Shown in pieces: positions 7,342 through 13,236 of a stretch of DNA of 13,236 nucleotides. How positions within the stretch are numbered: position 1 is the first letter of the stretch; each line of letters begins with the position of its first letter. Under the pieces are notes generated by a model, which was not told the DNA's origin, searched no databases, and worked only from the letters and a program-made list of their open reading frames with translations. The translations under genes were made by a program, and so were the position numbers. Origin of the DNA: an uncultured Acetobacteraceae bacterium (GTDB taxonomy: Bacteria; Pseudomonadota; Alphaproteobacteria; Acetobacterales; Acetobacteraceae); the NCBI GenBank assembly GCA_937930165.1, contig CALGVL010000330.1:1-13236 (forward strand). Reading direction: 5' to 3'.

Positions 7342-7347
7342 GGAGGA
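7342..7347 (+). promoter_or_regulatory. Ribosome binding site fixing a TTG start
   Basis: GGAGGA, a near-perfect Shine-Dalgarno, ends 7 nt before TTG 7355. No ATG lies in frame at a suitable distance, so the site decides the lipoprotein start. Confidence 0.75.
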
Positions 7348-7354
7348 ATTCCGC

Positions 7355-7510
7355 TTGCCCCTGCGCCCCGTCCCCTTGGCTGCCCTCCTGACCGCCCTGT
7401 TGCTCGCCGCCTGCGCCTCGGCCTCGCCGCCGCGCATCACCGATTCCCGGATCGAGCGCGGGACCGCGCTGCCGCCGCCCGGCCTTTCCGGGCCGCCGGT
7501 CCACCCCTGA
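7355..7510 (+). CDS. Small secreted lipoprotein, 51 aa
   Basis: Starting at TTG 7355, the product has a short positive N-terminus (MPLR), a hydrophobic core (about 6-17) and a lipobox LAAC with Cys20 as the lipidated residue. The mature part is only about 32 residues, rich in proline, serine and arginine, with no recognisable domain. The frame is open upstream to 7229, but that stretch reads as arginine/glycine-rich non-coding sequence, and placing the signal peptide at residue 43 would be wrong for a lipoprotein. Residue Ala21 after the cysteine would favour sorting to the outer membrane by the usual rule. It is followed by a strong terminator. I do not recognise a function; it belongs to the broad class of tiny proteobacterial lipoproteins. 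Confidence 0.68.
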   Translation: MPLRPVPLAALLTALLLAACASASPPRITDSRIERGTALPPPGLSGPPVHP

Positions 7511-7541
7511 GCGGCCTGGAGAGGCCAGGCCGGAATTGAAG

Positions 7542-7567
7542 AAGGGCCGCCCGAGGGCGGCCCTTTT
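7542..7567. terminator. Bidirectional intrinsic terminator
   Basis: AAGGGCCGCC (7542-7551) pairs perfectly with GGCGGCCCTT (7556-7565) across CGAG, followed by T's on the + strand (7564-7567). On the minus strand the stem is followed by a pyrimidine run (TTCTTC). It sits between the convergent lipoprotein and petC genes, 31 nt after the first stop and 25 nt after the second. Confidence 0.85.
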
Positions 7568-7592
7568 CATCAGAATGTCGGGGATGCCCTCC

Positions 7593-8387
7593 TCAGTGGA
7601 GGTCGGCCCAGACCTTGCGCTTCACCGCATAGGCGAGGCAGCCGAGGATGGTCAGGAAGAGCACCATCCGCACGCCCAGCGCCTTGCGGACCTCCATCTC
7701 CGGCTCCGACGCCCAGGCGAGGAAGGTGGCGACGTCATGCGCCATCTGCTCGACCGTGGCCTTGGTGCCGTCGGTATATTCCACCTGGCCCTCGCCGCTC
7801 AGGGGCGGGGCCATGGCGATCTGATGGCCCGGGAAGTACTTGTTGTAGCTCATCCCCGGCATCAGGGTCACGCCTTCCGGCGGATCGGAATAGCCGGTGA
7901 GCAGGGCGTAGATGTAATTCGCGCCGCCCTCCCGCGCCTTGGTGATGACCGAGAGATCCGGCGGCAGGGCGCCGTTGTTGGCCGCCCGCGCCGCCTGCTC
8001 ATTGGGGAAGGGGCGGCGGAAGCGGTCGGAGGGGCGCCCCGGCCGCTCGAACATCTGGCCCTCGTCATTCGGGCCGTCCTGCACTTCCACCGAGGCGGCG
8101 ATCGCCCGGACCTGAGCTTCGGACAGGCCGATCTCCTGCAGGTTGCGGTAGTACAACTGCTGCATGGAGTGGCAGGCGGCGCAGACATCCTTGTAGACCA
8201 GGAAGCCGCGCTGGACGGCCGCCCGGTCGAAGGTGCCGAACAGCCCCTGGAAGGAGAAATTGGCGTTCGGGATGGCGATCTCCCCCTCCGCCGCCAGCGC
8301 CGGGCTGGCGGCGAGCAGGCCGCCAGCGACGGCGAGGGCCCTCAGGGCCGAGCGCCCCCCGCGGAGTGAAAAACGGAACCCGAACAT
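7593..8387 (-). CDS. petC: Cytochrome c1 of the bc1 complex
   Basis: Heme c subunit of ubiquinol-cytochrome c reductase; it takes electrons from the Rieske protein and passes them to a soluble or membrane cytochrome c on the periplasmic side. 264 aa. A Sec signal peptide runs to about residue 33 (PALAA). The heme attachment site is CAACH with Cys69, Cys72 and His73; the sixth ligand is probably Met192 in HQIAMAPPLS, at the expected place. GGANYIYALLTGY (154-166) and the YNKYFPG loop (181-187) are typical of alphaproteobacterial c1. One C-terminal membrane anchor spans about 239-256, followed by a basic VKRK tail. ATG 8387 shares its A with the petB stop (TGATG), implying coupled translation. 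It is last in the petABC operon and stops just before the bidirectional terminator. Confidence 0.97.
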   Translation of the reverse strand: MFGFRFSLRGGRSALRALAVAGGLLAASPALAAEGEIAIPNANFSFQGLFGTFDRAAVQRGFLVYKDVCAACHSMQQLYYRNLQEIGLSEAQVRAIAASVEVQDGPNDEGQMFERPGRPSDRFRRPFPNEQAARAANNGALPPDLSVITKAREGGANYIYALLTGYSDPPEGVTLMPGMSYNKYFPGHQIAMAPPLSGEGQVEYTDGTKATVEQMAHDVATFLAWASEPEMEVRKALGVRMVLFLTILGCLAYAVKRKVWADLH

Positions 8388-9658
8388 CAGGCCTTCTCCA
8401 TCGGCTTGCTGGTGGCGCCGGCGGGCAGGGGGCCGCCGCCGCGCAGAACGGGACGGGCGATGCTCTCCGGCAGCGGCAGCGGCCGCTCGAACCAGCCGAG
8501 CAGCGGCAGGATCACCAGGAAGTACGCGAAGTAGTAGGCGGTGCCGATGCGCGCGAGCACGACGGCGATGCCCTCCGGCGGCTGGCTGCCGCACCACATC
8601 AGCACGAAGAAGGCGACCGTCCAGAGGAGCAGCGCGATCCGGGCGATCGGGCGGAACCGCATCGAGCGCACCGGGCTCGTGTCGAGCCAGGGCAGCACGA
8701 ACAGGATCAGGATCGAGCTGAACATCAGCACCACGCCGCCGAGCTTGTTCGGCACCGCGCGCAGGATCGCGTAATAGGGCAGGAAGTACCACTCGGGCAC
8801 GATGTGCGGGGGCGTCACCAGCGGGTTGGCCGGGATGTAGTTGTCCGGGTGGCCGAGCAGGTTCGGGAAGAAGAACACCAGGACGGCGAACACCACGAAG
8901 TAGGCCACCAGCCCGACGCTGTCCTTCACCGTGTAGTAGGGATGGAAGGGCACGGTGTCCTGCGGCCCCTTCGGGTCGATCCCGAGCGGGTTGTTCGAGC
9001 CCGTGATGTGCAGCGCGGCGACGTGCAGGAACACCACGCCGACGATCACGAAGGGCAGCAGGTAGTGCAGGCTGAAGAAGCGGTTGAGGGTGGGATTGTC
9101 CACGCTGAATCCGCCCCACAGCCAGGTCACGATCGAGTCGCCGACCAGCGGGATGGCGCTGAACAGGTTGGTGATGACGGTGGCGCCCCAGAAGCTCATC
9201 TGCCCCCAGGGCAGCACGTAGCCCATGAAGGCGGTCGCCATCATCAGCAGGAAGATCACCACGCCGAGCATCCACAGCAGCTCGCGCGGCGCCTTGTAGG
9301 AACCGTAGTACAGCCCGCGCCAGATGTGCACGTAGACCACGATGAAGAACATCGAGGCGCCGTTGGCGTGCACGTAGCGCAGCAGCCAGCCGTAGTTCAC
9401 GTCGCGCATGATCCGCTCGACCGAGTCGAAGGCGTGATTCACGTGCGGCGTGTAGTTCATCGCCAGGAAGATGCCCGTCGCGATCATGATCAGCAGGGTG
9501 ACCATCGCGAGGGCGCCGAAATTCCAGAGGTAGTTGAAGTTACGGGGCGTCGGGAACGTCCCGTACTCCTTCTCCATCATGGTGAACACCGGCAGGCGCG
9601 CGTCGATCCAGCGCACGACGGGGTTCTTGAAATCGCTCTGGTGCAGGCCGCTGGCCAT
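8387..9658 (-). CDS. petB: Cytochrome b of the bc1 complex
   Basis: Central membrane subunit of ubiquinol-cytochrome c reductase, holding hemes bL and bH and both quinone sites. 423 aa, full-length bacterial type with eight helices. The four heme-ligand histidines are His97, His111, His198 and His212, with the invariant 14-residue spacing in each pair. The Qo-site PEWY motif is at 288-291, in a VTPPHIVPEWYFLPYYAILR context spanning 281-300; GYVLPWGQMSFWGATVITN (146-164) is the other Qo signature. The C-terminus carries a 25-residue proline/glycine tail beyond the last helix. The ATG at 9658 has GAGGAGG about 10 nt upstream. It begins 15 bp after the petA stop and overlaps petC by one base. 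Confidence 0.98.
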   Translation of the reverse strand: MASGLHQSDFKNPVVRWIDARLPVFTMMEKEYGTFPTPRNFNYLWNFGALAMVTLLIMIATGIFLAMNYTPHVNHAFDSVERIMRDVNYGWLLRYVHANGASMFFIVVYVHIWRGLYYGSYKAPRELLWMLGVVIFLLMMATAFMGYVLPWGQMSFWGATVITNLFSAIPLVGDSIVTWLWGGFSVDNPTLNRFFSLHYLLPFVIVGVVFLHVAALHITGSNNPLGIDPKGPQDTVPFHPYYTVKDSVGLVAYFVVFAVLVFFFPNLLGHPDNYIPANPLVTPPHIVPEWYFLPYYAILRAVPNKLGGVVLMFSSILILFVLPWLDTSPVRSMRFRPIARIALLLWTVAFFVLMWCGSQPPEGIAVVLARIGTAYYFAYFLVILPLLGWFERPLPLPESIARPVLRGGGPLPAGATSKPMEKA

Positions 9659-9673
9659 GGATCGCAGCCCTCC

Positions 9674-10264
9674 TCAGCCGATGCGGATCTGAGTGTCGGA
9701 GGTGAAGGTGTAGGGCGGCACCACCAAGTTCTTCGGCGCCGGCCCCTTCCGGATCCGCCCCGACGTATCGTAGTGGCTGCCGTGGCAGGGGCAGAACCAT
9801 CCGCCGTAGTCGCCGTGCGGGTCGGTCGGCTTCTGGCCGAGCGGCACGCAGCCGAGATGCGTGCAGATGCCGATCATCACCAGCCATTCGGGCTTGATCA
9901 CCCGCTGGGCGTCGGTCTGCGGATCGCGCAGCTCCGAGACGGGCACCTGCTGTGCTGCCTCGATGTCCTGCTGTGTGCGATGGCGCACGAAGACCGGCTT
10001 GCCCCGCCAGACCACGGTCACCGCCTGCCCGACCTGGATCGGGGAGAGGTCCACCTCCGTGGTCGAGAGCGCGAGCACGTCGCGCGAGGGGTTCATCGAG
10101 CTGATGAAGGGCCAGACGATCGCGCCGGTGCCGACCACAGCAAAGGCACCGGTGACCAGCTTCAGGAAGTCGCGCCGCTTGCCGCCGCCATGCTCCGGCT
10201 CGGCGCCGTGCGCCGCCTCGGCCCCGAGAGGCGCCCCGGGGTGGGTCGCCAGCGTCTCCGCCAT
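9674..10264 (-). CDS. petA: Rieske iron-sulfur protein of the bc1 complex
   Basis: [2Fe-2S] subunit of ubiquinol-cytochrome c reductase that takes the first electron from quinol. 196 aa. Cluster motifs CTHLGC (134-139) and CPCHGS (158-163) are intact: Cys134, His136, Cys158 and His161 are the expected ligands, and Cys139-Cys160 the expected disulfide. Ser163 and Tyr165, which in the family raise the redox potential through hydrogen bonds, are both present, as expected for a ubiquinone-type enzyme. The N-terminus has a twin-arginine motif KRRDFLKL (29-36) before one membrane helix (about 38-54), which remains as the anchor, following a 28-residue hydrophilic extension. First gene of petABC, with the operon promoter about 155-180 bp upstream. 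Confidence 0.97.
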   Translation of the reverse strand: MAETLATHPGAPLGAEAAHGAEPEHGGGKRRDFLKLVTGAFAVVGTGAIVWPFISSMNPSRDVLALSTTEVDLSPIQVGQAVTVVWRGKPVFVRHRTQQDIEAAQQVPVSELRDPQTDAQRVIKPEWLVMIGICTHLGCVPLGQKPTDPHGDYGGWFCPCHGSHYDTSGRIRKGPAPKNLVVPPYTFTSDTQIRIG

Positions 10265-10338
10265 TCCGTCTCGTCCCTAACGAGGGTCGAGTCCCGCCTA
10301 GCCACCGGACCCGACCGCCTGCCCAACCATCCCTCCAA

Positions 10339-10376
10339 TCGACCGCGCCGCGCGCCATGCGCGCTGCGCCGATCGA
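10339..10376 (-). other. Imperfect hairpin in the petABC leader
   Basis: GCGCGC (10350-10355) and GCGCGC (10359-10364) pair around CAT; the stem continues imperfectly outward to TCGA at 10339-10342 and TCGA at 10373-10376. It lies within the predicted 5' untranslated leader of petABC, 75-112 nt before the petA start, and could affect messenger stability or translation. Confidence 0.4.
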
Positions 10377-10417
10377 GCCGCGCGAGGACCTGCGCTGCCG
10401 CCCTCGCGCCGCGCGCG

Positions 10418-10446
10418 CTTATAAGGGCACCTCCTGGGGGTGGCAA
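10418..10446 (-). promoter_or_regulatory. Sigma70-type promoter of petABC
   Basis: On the minus strand TTGCCA (10446-10441) is followed after exactly 17 bp by TATAAG (10423-10418); each hexamer matches the consensus at five of six bases. The predicted start near 10411 leaves a leader of about 147 nt before the petA ATG. CTTATAAG at 10418-10425 is a perfect palindrome, so TATAAG can also be read on the + strand (10420-10425) as a hemF -10 box, although no good + strand -35 is seen. Confidence 0.65.
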
Positions 10447-10502
10447 TCCGCCGCCCCGCCCACCGCCCGGGCCGAACGGCCCAAGGAGACTTACGAAACG
10501 CC

Positions 10503-11429
10503 ATGAACACCGCCGCTGCCGCCCCCGAACCGCGCGTTCCCGCCGCCGATCCTCCGACGGCAGCAGCACCGATGGCCGAGCGCGCCAGGATCTGGTTCGA
10601 ATCGCTGCGCGACCGTCTCTGTGCCGCCTTCGAGGCGATCGAGGACGAGGGCGACTCCGGCCCTGCGGCCATCCCCGCCGGCCGCTTCGTGCGCACCGCC
10701 TGGGACCGCCCCGGCGGCGGCGGCGGCGTGATGAGCGTCATGCGCGGCGGCCGCGTGTTCGAGAAGCTCGGCGTCAACGTCTCGACCGTATATGGGGAGT
10801 TCTCCTCGGAGTTCCGCCGCCAGATCCCCGGCGCGGAGGAGGATCCGCGCTTCTTCGCCACCGGGGTCTCGCTGGTCGCGCATCCGCGCAGCCCGCGCGT
10901 GCCGGCGGCGCACATGAACACGCGCTTCATCGCCACCACTCGCGCCTGGTTCGGCGGCGGCGGCGACCTCACCCCGATGCGCCTGGACGCGCCGGAGAGC
11001 GTCGCCGACGCGGCCGAGTTCCACGCCGCCCTGAAGGCGGCCTGCGACCGCCACGACGCCACCTACTATCCGCGCTTCAAGGCCTGGTGCGACGAGTACT
11101 TCTTCCTCCCCCACCGGAACGAGCCGCGCGGCGCGGGCGGCATCTTCTTCGACTGGCTCGGCGACCGCACTCCCGGCCATGGCATTGAGGCCGATTTCGC
11201 CTTCGTGCGCGACGTGGGCGAGGCCTTCCTCGCCGCCTATCCCGCAATCGTCCGGCGCCGCATGCACGAGCCCTGGACCGCGGAGGAGCGCGAGCACCAG
11301 CTCGTCCGCCGCGGCCGCTACGTCGAGTTCAACCTGCTCTACGACCGCGGCACGCTGTTCGGGCTGAAGACCGGCGGCAATGTCGAGGCGATCCTGATGA
11401 GCCTCCCACCGGAGGTGAAGTGGCCCTGA
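10503..11429 (+). CDS. hemF: Oxygen-dependent coproporphyrinogen III oxidase
   Basis: Cytosolic heme-synthesis enzyme; converts coproporphyrinogen III to protoporphyrinogen IX with two oxidative decarboxylations using O2. 308 aa. Family blocks in order: GGGGGVMSVMRGGRVFEKLGVNVS (71-94), GVSLVAHPRSPRVPAAHMNTR (121-141), WFGGGGDLTP (149-158), YYPRFKAWCDEYFFLPHRNEPRG (188-210), GGIFFDWL (212-219), and GRYVEFNLLYDRGTLFGLKTGG (271-292). ATG 10503 is chosen; AAGGAG lies 14 nt upstream, a rather long gap. The first 23 residues are an Ala/Pro-rich extension, and Met24 is an alternative start without a ribosome site. The C-terminus stops at PPEVKWP, about 20-25 residues short of where HemF proteins usually end (a PRDW-type tail). 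Divergent from petABC, whose product needs heme. Confidence 0.95.
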   Translation: MNTAAAAPEPRVPAADPPTAAAPMAERARIWFESLRDRLCAAFEAIEDEGDSGPAAIPAGRFVRTAWDRPGGGGGVMSVMRGGRVFEKLGVNVSTVYGEFSSEFRRQIPGAEEDPRFFATGVSLVAHPRSPRVPAAHMNTRFIATTRAWFGGGGDLTPMRLDAPESVADAAEFHAALKAACDRHDATYYPRFKAWCDEYFFLPHRNEPRGAGGIFFDWLGDRTPGHGIEADFAFVRDVGEAFLAAYPAIVRRRMHEPWTAEEREHQLVRRGRYVEFNLLYDRGTLFGLKTGGNVEAILMSLPPEVKWP

Positions 11430-11474
11430 CGGGCGCGGGCACGCTGCGGCAGCCGGCTCGCGCCGCCCCGGACT

Positions 11475-11512
11475 CGGGACCTGCCGTGACCAGGGAGTCC
11501 CGGCAGGTCCCG
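11475..11512 (+). terminator. 12-bp hairpin after hemF
   Basis: CGGGACCTGCCG (11475-11486) pairs perfectly with CGGCAGGTCCCG (11501-11512) across 14 nt, 46 bp after the hemF stop. Very stable, but without a T tract, so either a Rho-assisted end or a 3' stabiliser. Confidence 0.5.
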
Positions 11513-11542
11513 GAACCTCCCGGGGCCACCCCCACCCGCGCG

Positions 11543-11580
11543 CCGTTAAATATTGAAAAATAGACAGAAGCAGCGAATCG
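11543..11580 (+). promoter_or_regulatory. A/T-rich probable promoter region of the TctC-type gene
   Basis: A sharp A/T island (TTAAATATTGAAAAATAGAC within 11546-11565) interrupts very GC-rich sequence about 85-100 bp before the binding-protein ATG. It is the natural place for its promoter, but no pair of hexamers at 16-18 bp spacing matches well, so the exact elements are not assigned. Confidence 0.4.
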
Positions 11581-11646
11581 GAATTGCGCCCACGGGCGCA
11601 AGCCGGAGAGACTGGCCGGCGAAGAAACGTCCCGGGAGGAAACAGA

Positions 11647-12639
11647 ATGCTCCGTCGCCGCACCCTGCTGGCTGTACCGGCGCTGGCCGCGCCTGCCGTG
11701 CTCACCCGCTCCGCCCACGCGCAGCAGGCCAGGAACTGGCCCGACCGGCCGCTGCGCGTGATCGTTGGCTTCCCGCCGGGCGGCTCGCTCGACGTGCTCA
11801 CGCGCCTCATGGCCGATCAGCTCTCCGCCCGCGTCGGGCAGCCGGTCGTGGTGGAGAACCGCCCGGGCGCCGCCGGCAACATCGGGGCCGACGCGGTCGC
11901 CAAGGCGGCGCCGGACGGGACGACGATCGGCACGATCCCCTTCATCGCGCCGCTGGTCGCGCCGCATCTCTACCGCAGCCTGCCCTTCAACCCGGAGCGC
12001 GACTTCGCCTGGGTCAGCGAGGTCTGGGAATTCCCCAATGTCGCGGTCGTGCCGACGCAGCACGTGCCGGCGCGCACCATCGCCGAGTTCATCGCCTGGG
12101 CGAAGACGCGGCCGCAGGGGGTGAGCTACGGCTCGCCAGGCGTCGGCACCTCGCCCCACCTCTCGGCCGCGCTGTTCCTGCAGCGCGCCGGCGTCCGCGG
12201 CGAGCACGTGCCCTTCCGTGGCGCGGCGCAGACCATTCCGGCCATGCTCTCGGGCGACGTCCATTTCGCCCTCGACAACCTGGCGAGCTACGTCCCGGTG
12301 ATCCAGGAGGGCCGCATGCGCGCACTGGCGGTCACCAGCGCCGAGCGCTGGCCGACCATGCCGGATGTTCCGACCCTGCAGGAAGCCGGCGGCCCGGCCG
12401 GCTTCACCGCCGTTTCCTGGAGCATCTGGGCCTTCCCCAACGGCACGCCGGCCCCGATCGTCGAGCGCCTGGCGAGCGAGATCGCCGCCATCAACTCCAG
12501 CCCCGCCCTCATTGAGCGCGCGCGCACCATGGGCGCGAAGCTGCTTGCGAGCACGCCGGACGCCGTACGGGCGCGCATCGAGCGCGAGCGGGCGCTGTGG
12601 CGCGAGATGGTGGAGGTCTCCGGCGCGCGGATGGAGTGA
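11647..12639 (+). CDS. TctC/Bug family tripartite tricarboxylate transporter binding protein
   Basis: Periplasmic solute receptor of the Bug (TctC) family, 330 aa, normal length. Signal peptide with an arginine-rich start (LRRRTLL at 2-8, possibly Tat) and cleavage after SAHA (residue 25). Family motifs: VGFPPGGSLDVLTR at 40-53, VENRPGAAGNIGAD at 69-82, YGSPGVGTSPHL at 161-172, FRGAAQTIPAMLSGDV at 190-205, and PEWPxxPTLQE-like TMPDVPTLQEAG at 237-248. ATG 11647 has GGGAGGA ending 6 nt upstream; the frame is open to 11584, but that stretch lacks support. No TctA or TctB membrane gene is adjacent, so it is an orphan receptor, a common situation in Bug-rich proteobacteria. Ligands of the family are mostly carboxylates; this one cannot be assigned. 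Confidence 0.93.
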   Translation: MLRRRTLLAVPALAAPAVLTRSAHAQQARNWPDRPLRVIVGFPPGGSLDVLTRLMADQLSARVGQPVVVENRPGAAGNIGADAVAKAAPDGTTIGTIPFIAPLVAPHLYRSLPFNPERDFAWVSEVWEFPNVAVVPTQHVPARTIAEFIAWAKTRPQGVSYGSPGVGTSPHLSAALFLQRAGVRGEHVPFRGAAQTIPAMLSGDVHFALDNLASYVPVIQEGRMRALAVTSAERWPTMPDVPTLQEAGGPAGFTAVSWSIWAFPNGTPAPIVERLASEIAAINSSPALIERARTMGAKLLASTPDAVRARIERERALWREMVEVSGARME

Positions 12640-12661
12640 TCCTCCGCGGAGGGCGCGTGCA

Positions 12662-12686
12662 GCCCCGGGCGCCCGCCCGCCGGGGC
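12662..12686. terminator. Possible terminator between convergent genes
   Basis: GCCCCGG (12662-12668) pairs with CCGGGGC (12680-12686). It sits with a perfect 12-bp palindrome CCTCCGCGGAGG (12641-12652) in the 81-bp gap where the TctC-type gene and the minus-strand membrane protein converge. No T run. Confidence 0.35.
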
Positions 12687-12720
12687 GCCGATCCGGCCGC
12701 GGGCGCCTGTGCTGCCTCGC

Positions 12721-13176
12721 CTACCGCCCTCCGCCGCGCGGCCAGTCGAGCCGCGGCTCGCTCCGCGCCGTGCCACGCCCGGCTGCTGCCGGCGGAGGAG
12801 GCGGCGCGTCGGGCCAGTGCGCCGGCGGCGGGATCGGCGGGGTCGCCCGTGGCGGCACGTAGTCGTCCCGGCGCGACGGCACAGGCGGCGGGTCGACCCA
12901 GTCGTCCTCCACCGTAGTGGCCGTCGCGCTCCGCCGGTTCTCGCGTGGCGGCGCGTCCACCATGCGCAGCGCGAGCGCGCGGATCTCGGCCTGGATCTCG
13001 TCGAGTTGCGCCTCGATGCCGTCGAGCCGGCCCTTCACGCCGAACACGCTGAAGGGCATCAGCAGGTAGGCCAGCGCCAGCAGGCCGAGCAGCAGCAGCA
13101 GGACCAGCCCGACCCAGTCCGGCAGCCCGGGGATCGCCAGCCGGGCCGCGAGGTCCTGCAGAAATTGCGTGCCCAT
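12721..13176 (-). CDS. Single-pass membrane protein with coiled-coil and proline-rich tail
   Basis: A 151-aa protein I do not recognise. Layout: short N-terminal amphipathic part (1-18), one strong transmembrane helix (about 21-43, very leucine-rich), a short charged helix with heptad-like spacing (VKGRLDGIEAQLDEIQAEIRALALRM, 48-72) likely to form a coiled coil, and a disordered tail rich in proline and arginine, with PPPVP at 96-100 and five consecutive prolines at 125-129. The ATG at 13176 is preceded by GGAGG 4 nt upstream, and by the TGA of an upstream frame that ends exactly at this start (TGAATG), suggesting an operon with a gene to the right. The design suggests an oligomeric membrane scaffold or a polar/envelope protein, but this is inference only. 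Codon and G+C pattern agree with neighbours. Confidence 0.75.
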   Translation of the reverse strand: MGTQFLQDLAARLAIPGLPDWVGLVLLLLLGLLALAYLLMPFSVFGVKGRLDGIEAQLDEIQAEIRALALRMVDAPPRENRRSATATTVEDDWVDPPPVPSRRDDYVPPRATPPIPPPAHWPDAPPPPPAAAGRGTARSEPRLDWPRGGGR

Positions 13177-13236
13177 TCAGCCTCCGGTCACGCTCATGTG
13201 GCGGGCCAGGGCCGGCCGGCGGTGGCGCCGGTCGAT
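13177..13236 (-). CDS. 3' end of an upstream minus-strand gene (partial)
   Basis: The minus strand is open from the window edge to a TGA at 13177-13179, giving the last 19 residues ending ARHMSVTGG. The stop abuts the next ATG, and the ribosome site of the following gene lies inside this frame, a common operon arrangement. The fragment is too short to identify and could be chance open sequence in GC-rich DNA. Confidence 0.35.
   Translation of the reverse strand: MDRRHRRPALARHMSVTGG

Larger units (their letters stand above)
10265..10502. other. Divergent control region between petA and hemF
   Basis: This 238-bp stretch has no supported coding sequence. It holds the petABC promoter, a palindromic -10 candidate, a long G/C hairpin in the petA leader, and the hemF ribosome site AAGGAG (10483-10488). 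Those elements are listed separately. Confidence 0.7.

Noticed and set aside
7593..9275. 560-codon minus-strand frame suggesting a cytochrome fusion
   Set aside because: Only the last 264 codons are cytochrome c1; the upstream part is an out-of-frame shadow of petB. The TGATG overlap at 8389-8385 marks the real petC start.
8366..11188. 940-codon open frame on the + strand across petB, petA and hemF
   Set aside because: It is antisense to the bc1 genes and out of frame with hemF; its translation is His/Gln/Arg-rich with no domain, whereas the genes beneath have complete catalytic motifs.
1..13236. CRISPR arrays, tRNA or rRNA genes, insertion sequences, phage genes, toxin-antitoxin pairs
   Set aside because: No regularly spaced repeats, cloverleaf candidates, transposase motifs or flanking terminal repeats were found on reading both strands.

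Overview
This is a GC-rich (roughly two-thirds or more) chromosomal window from an alphaproteobacterium. The gene set points to Acetobacteraceae, probably a Roseomonas-like aerobe: an alphaproteobacterial cytochrome bc1 operon, oxygen-dependent HemF, an orphan TctC/Bug solute-binding protein, a TRAP transporter, a FkbM methyltransferase remnant and a DUF3309 micro-membrane protein. The taxonomy is inference from gene content; there is no rRNA in the window.

Left part (1-4475, + strand): the 3' part of a dienelactone-hydrolase-family gene, then a compact TRAP transporter operon (periplasmic binding protein, small permease, large permease; the two permease genes overlap by one base). A 50-aa DUF3309 membrane peptide follows, then a decayed FkbM-type methyltransferase with an eroded SAM loop and a frame break where its middle is missing.

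Middle part (4548-7592): two minus-strand genes, a Lon-like AAA+ ATPase without a protease domain and 5'-methylthioadenosine phosphorylase (mtnP). The 206-bp gap between them contains an A/T-rich dyad. A 51-aa lipoprotein gene with a TTG start lies divergent to mtnP and ends at a strong bidirectional terminator.

Respiratory/heme part (7593-11429): petA-petB-petC (Rieske protein, cytochrome b, cytochrome c1) are read leftward from a well-formed sigma70-type promoter. hemF (coproporphyrinogen III oxidase, heme synthesis) is read rightward from the same 238-bp intergenic region. The bc1 complex carries three hemes per monomer, so the pairing of heme supply and heme consumer is functionally coherent.

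Right part (11430-13236): a TctC/Bug binding protein without a TctAB membrane partner in the window, converging on a minus-strand single-pass membrane protein with a coiled-coil and a proline-rich tail. The last bases look like the 3' end of another minus-strand gene.

I found no rRNA, tRNA, CRISPR array, insertion sequence or phage gene. The window is mostly ordinary core metabolism. The points most worth a second look are the protease-less Lon-like ATPase with an unrecognised N-terminal half, the shortened HemF C-terminus, the FkbM remnant, and the petABC promoter and leader.
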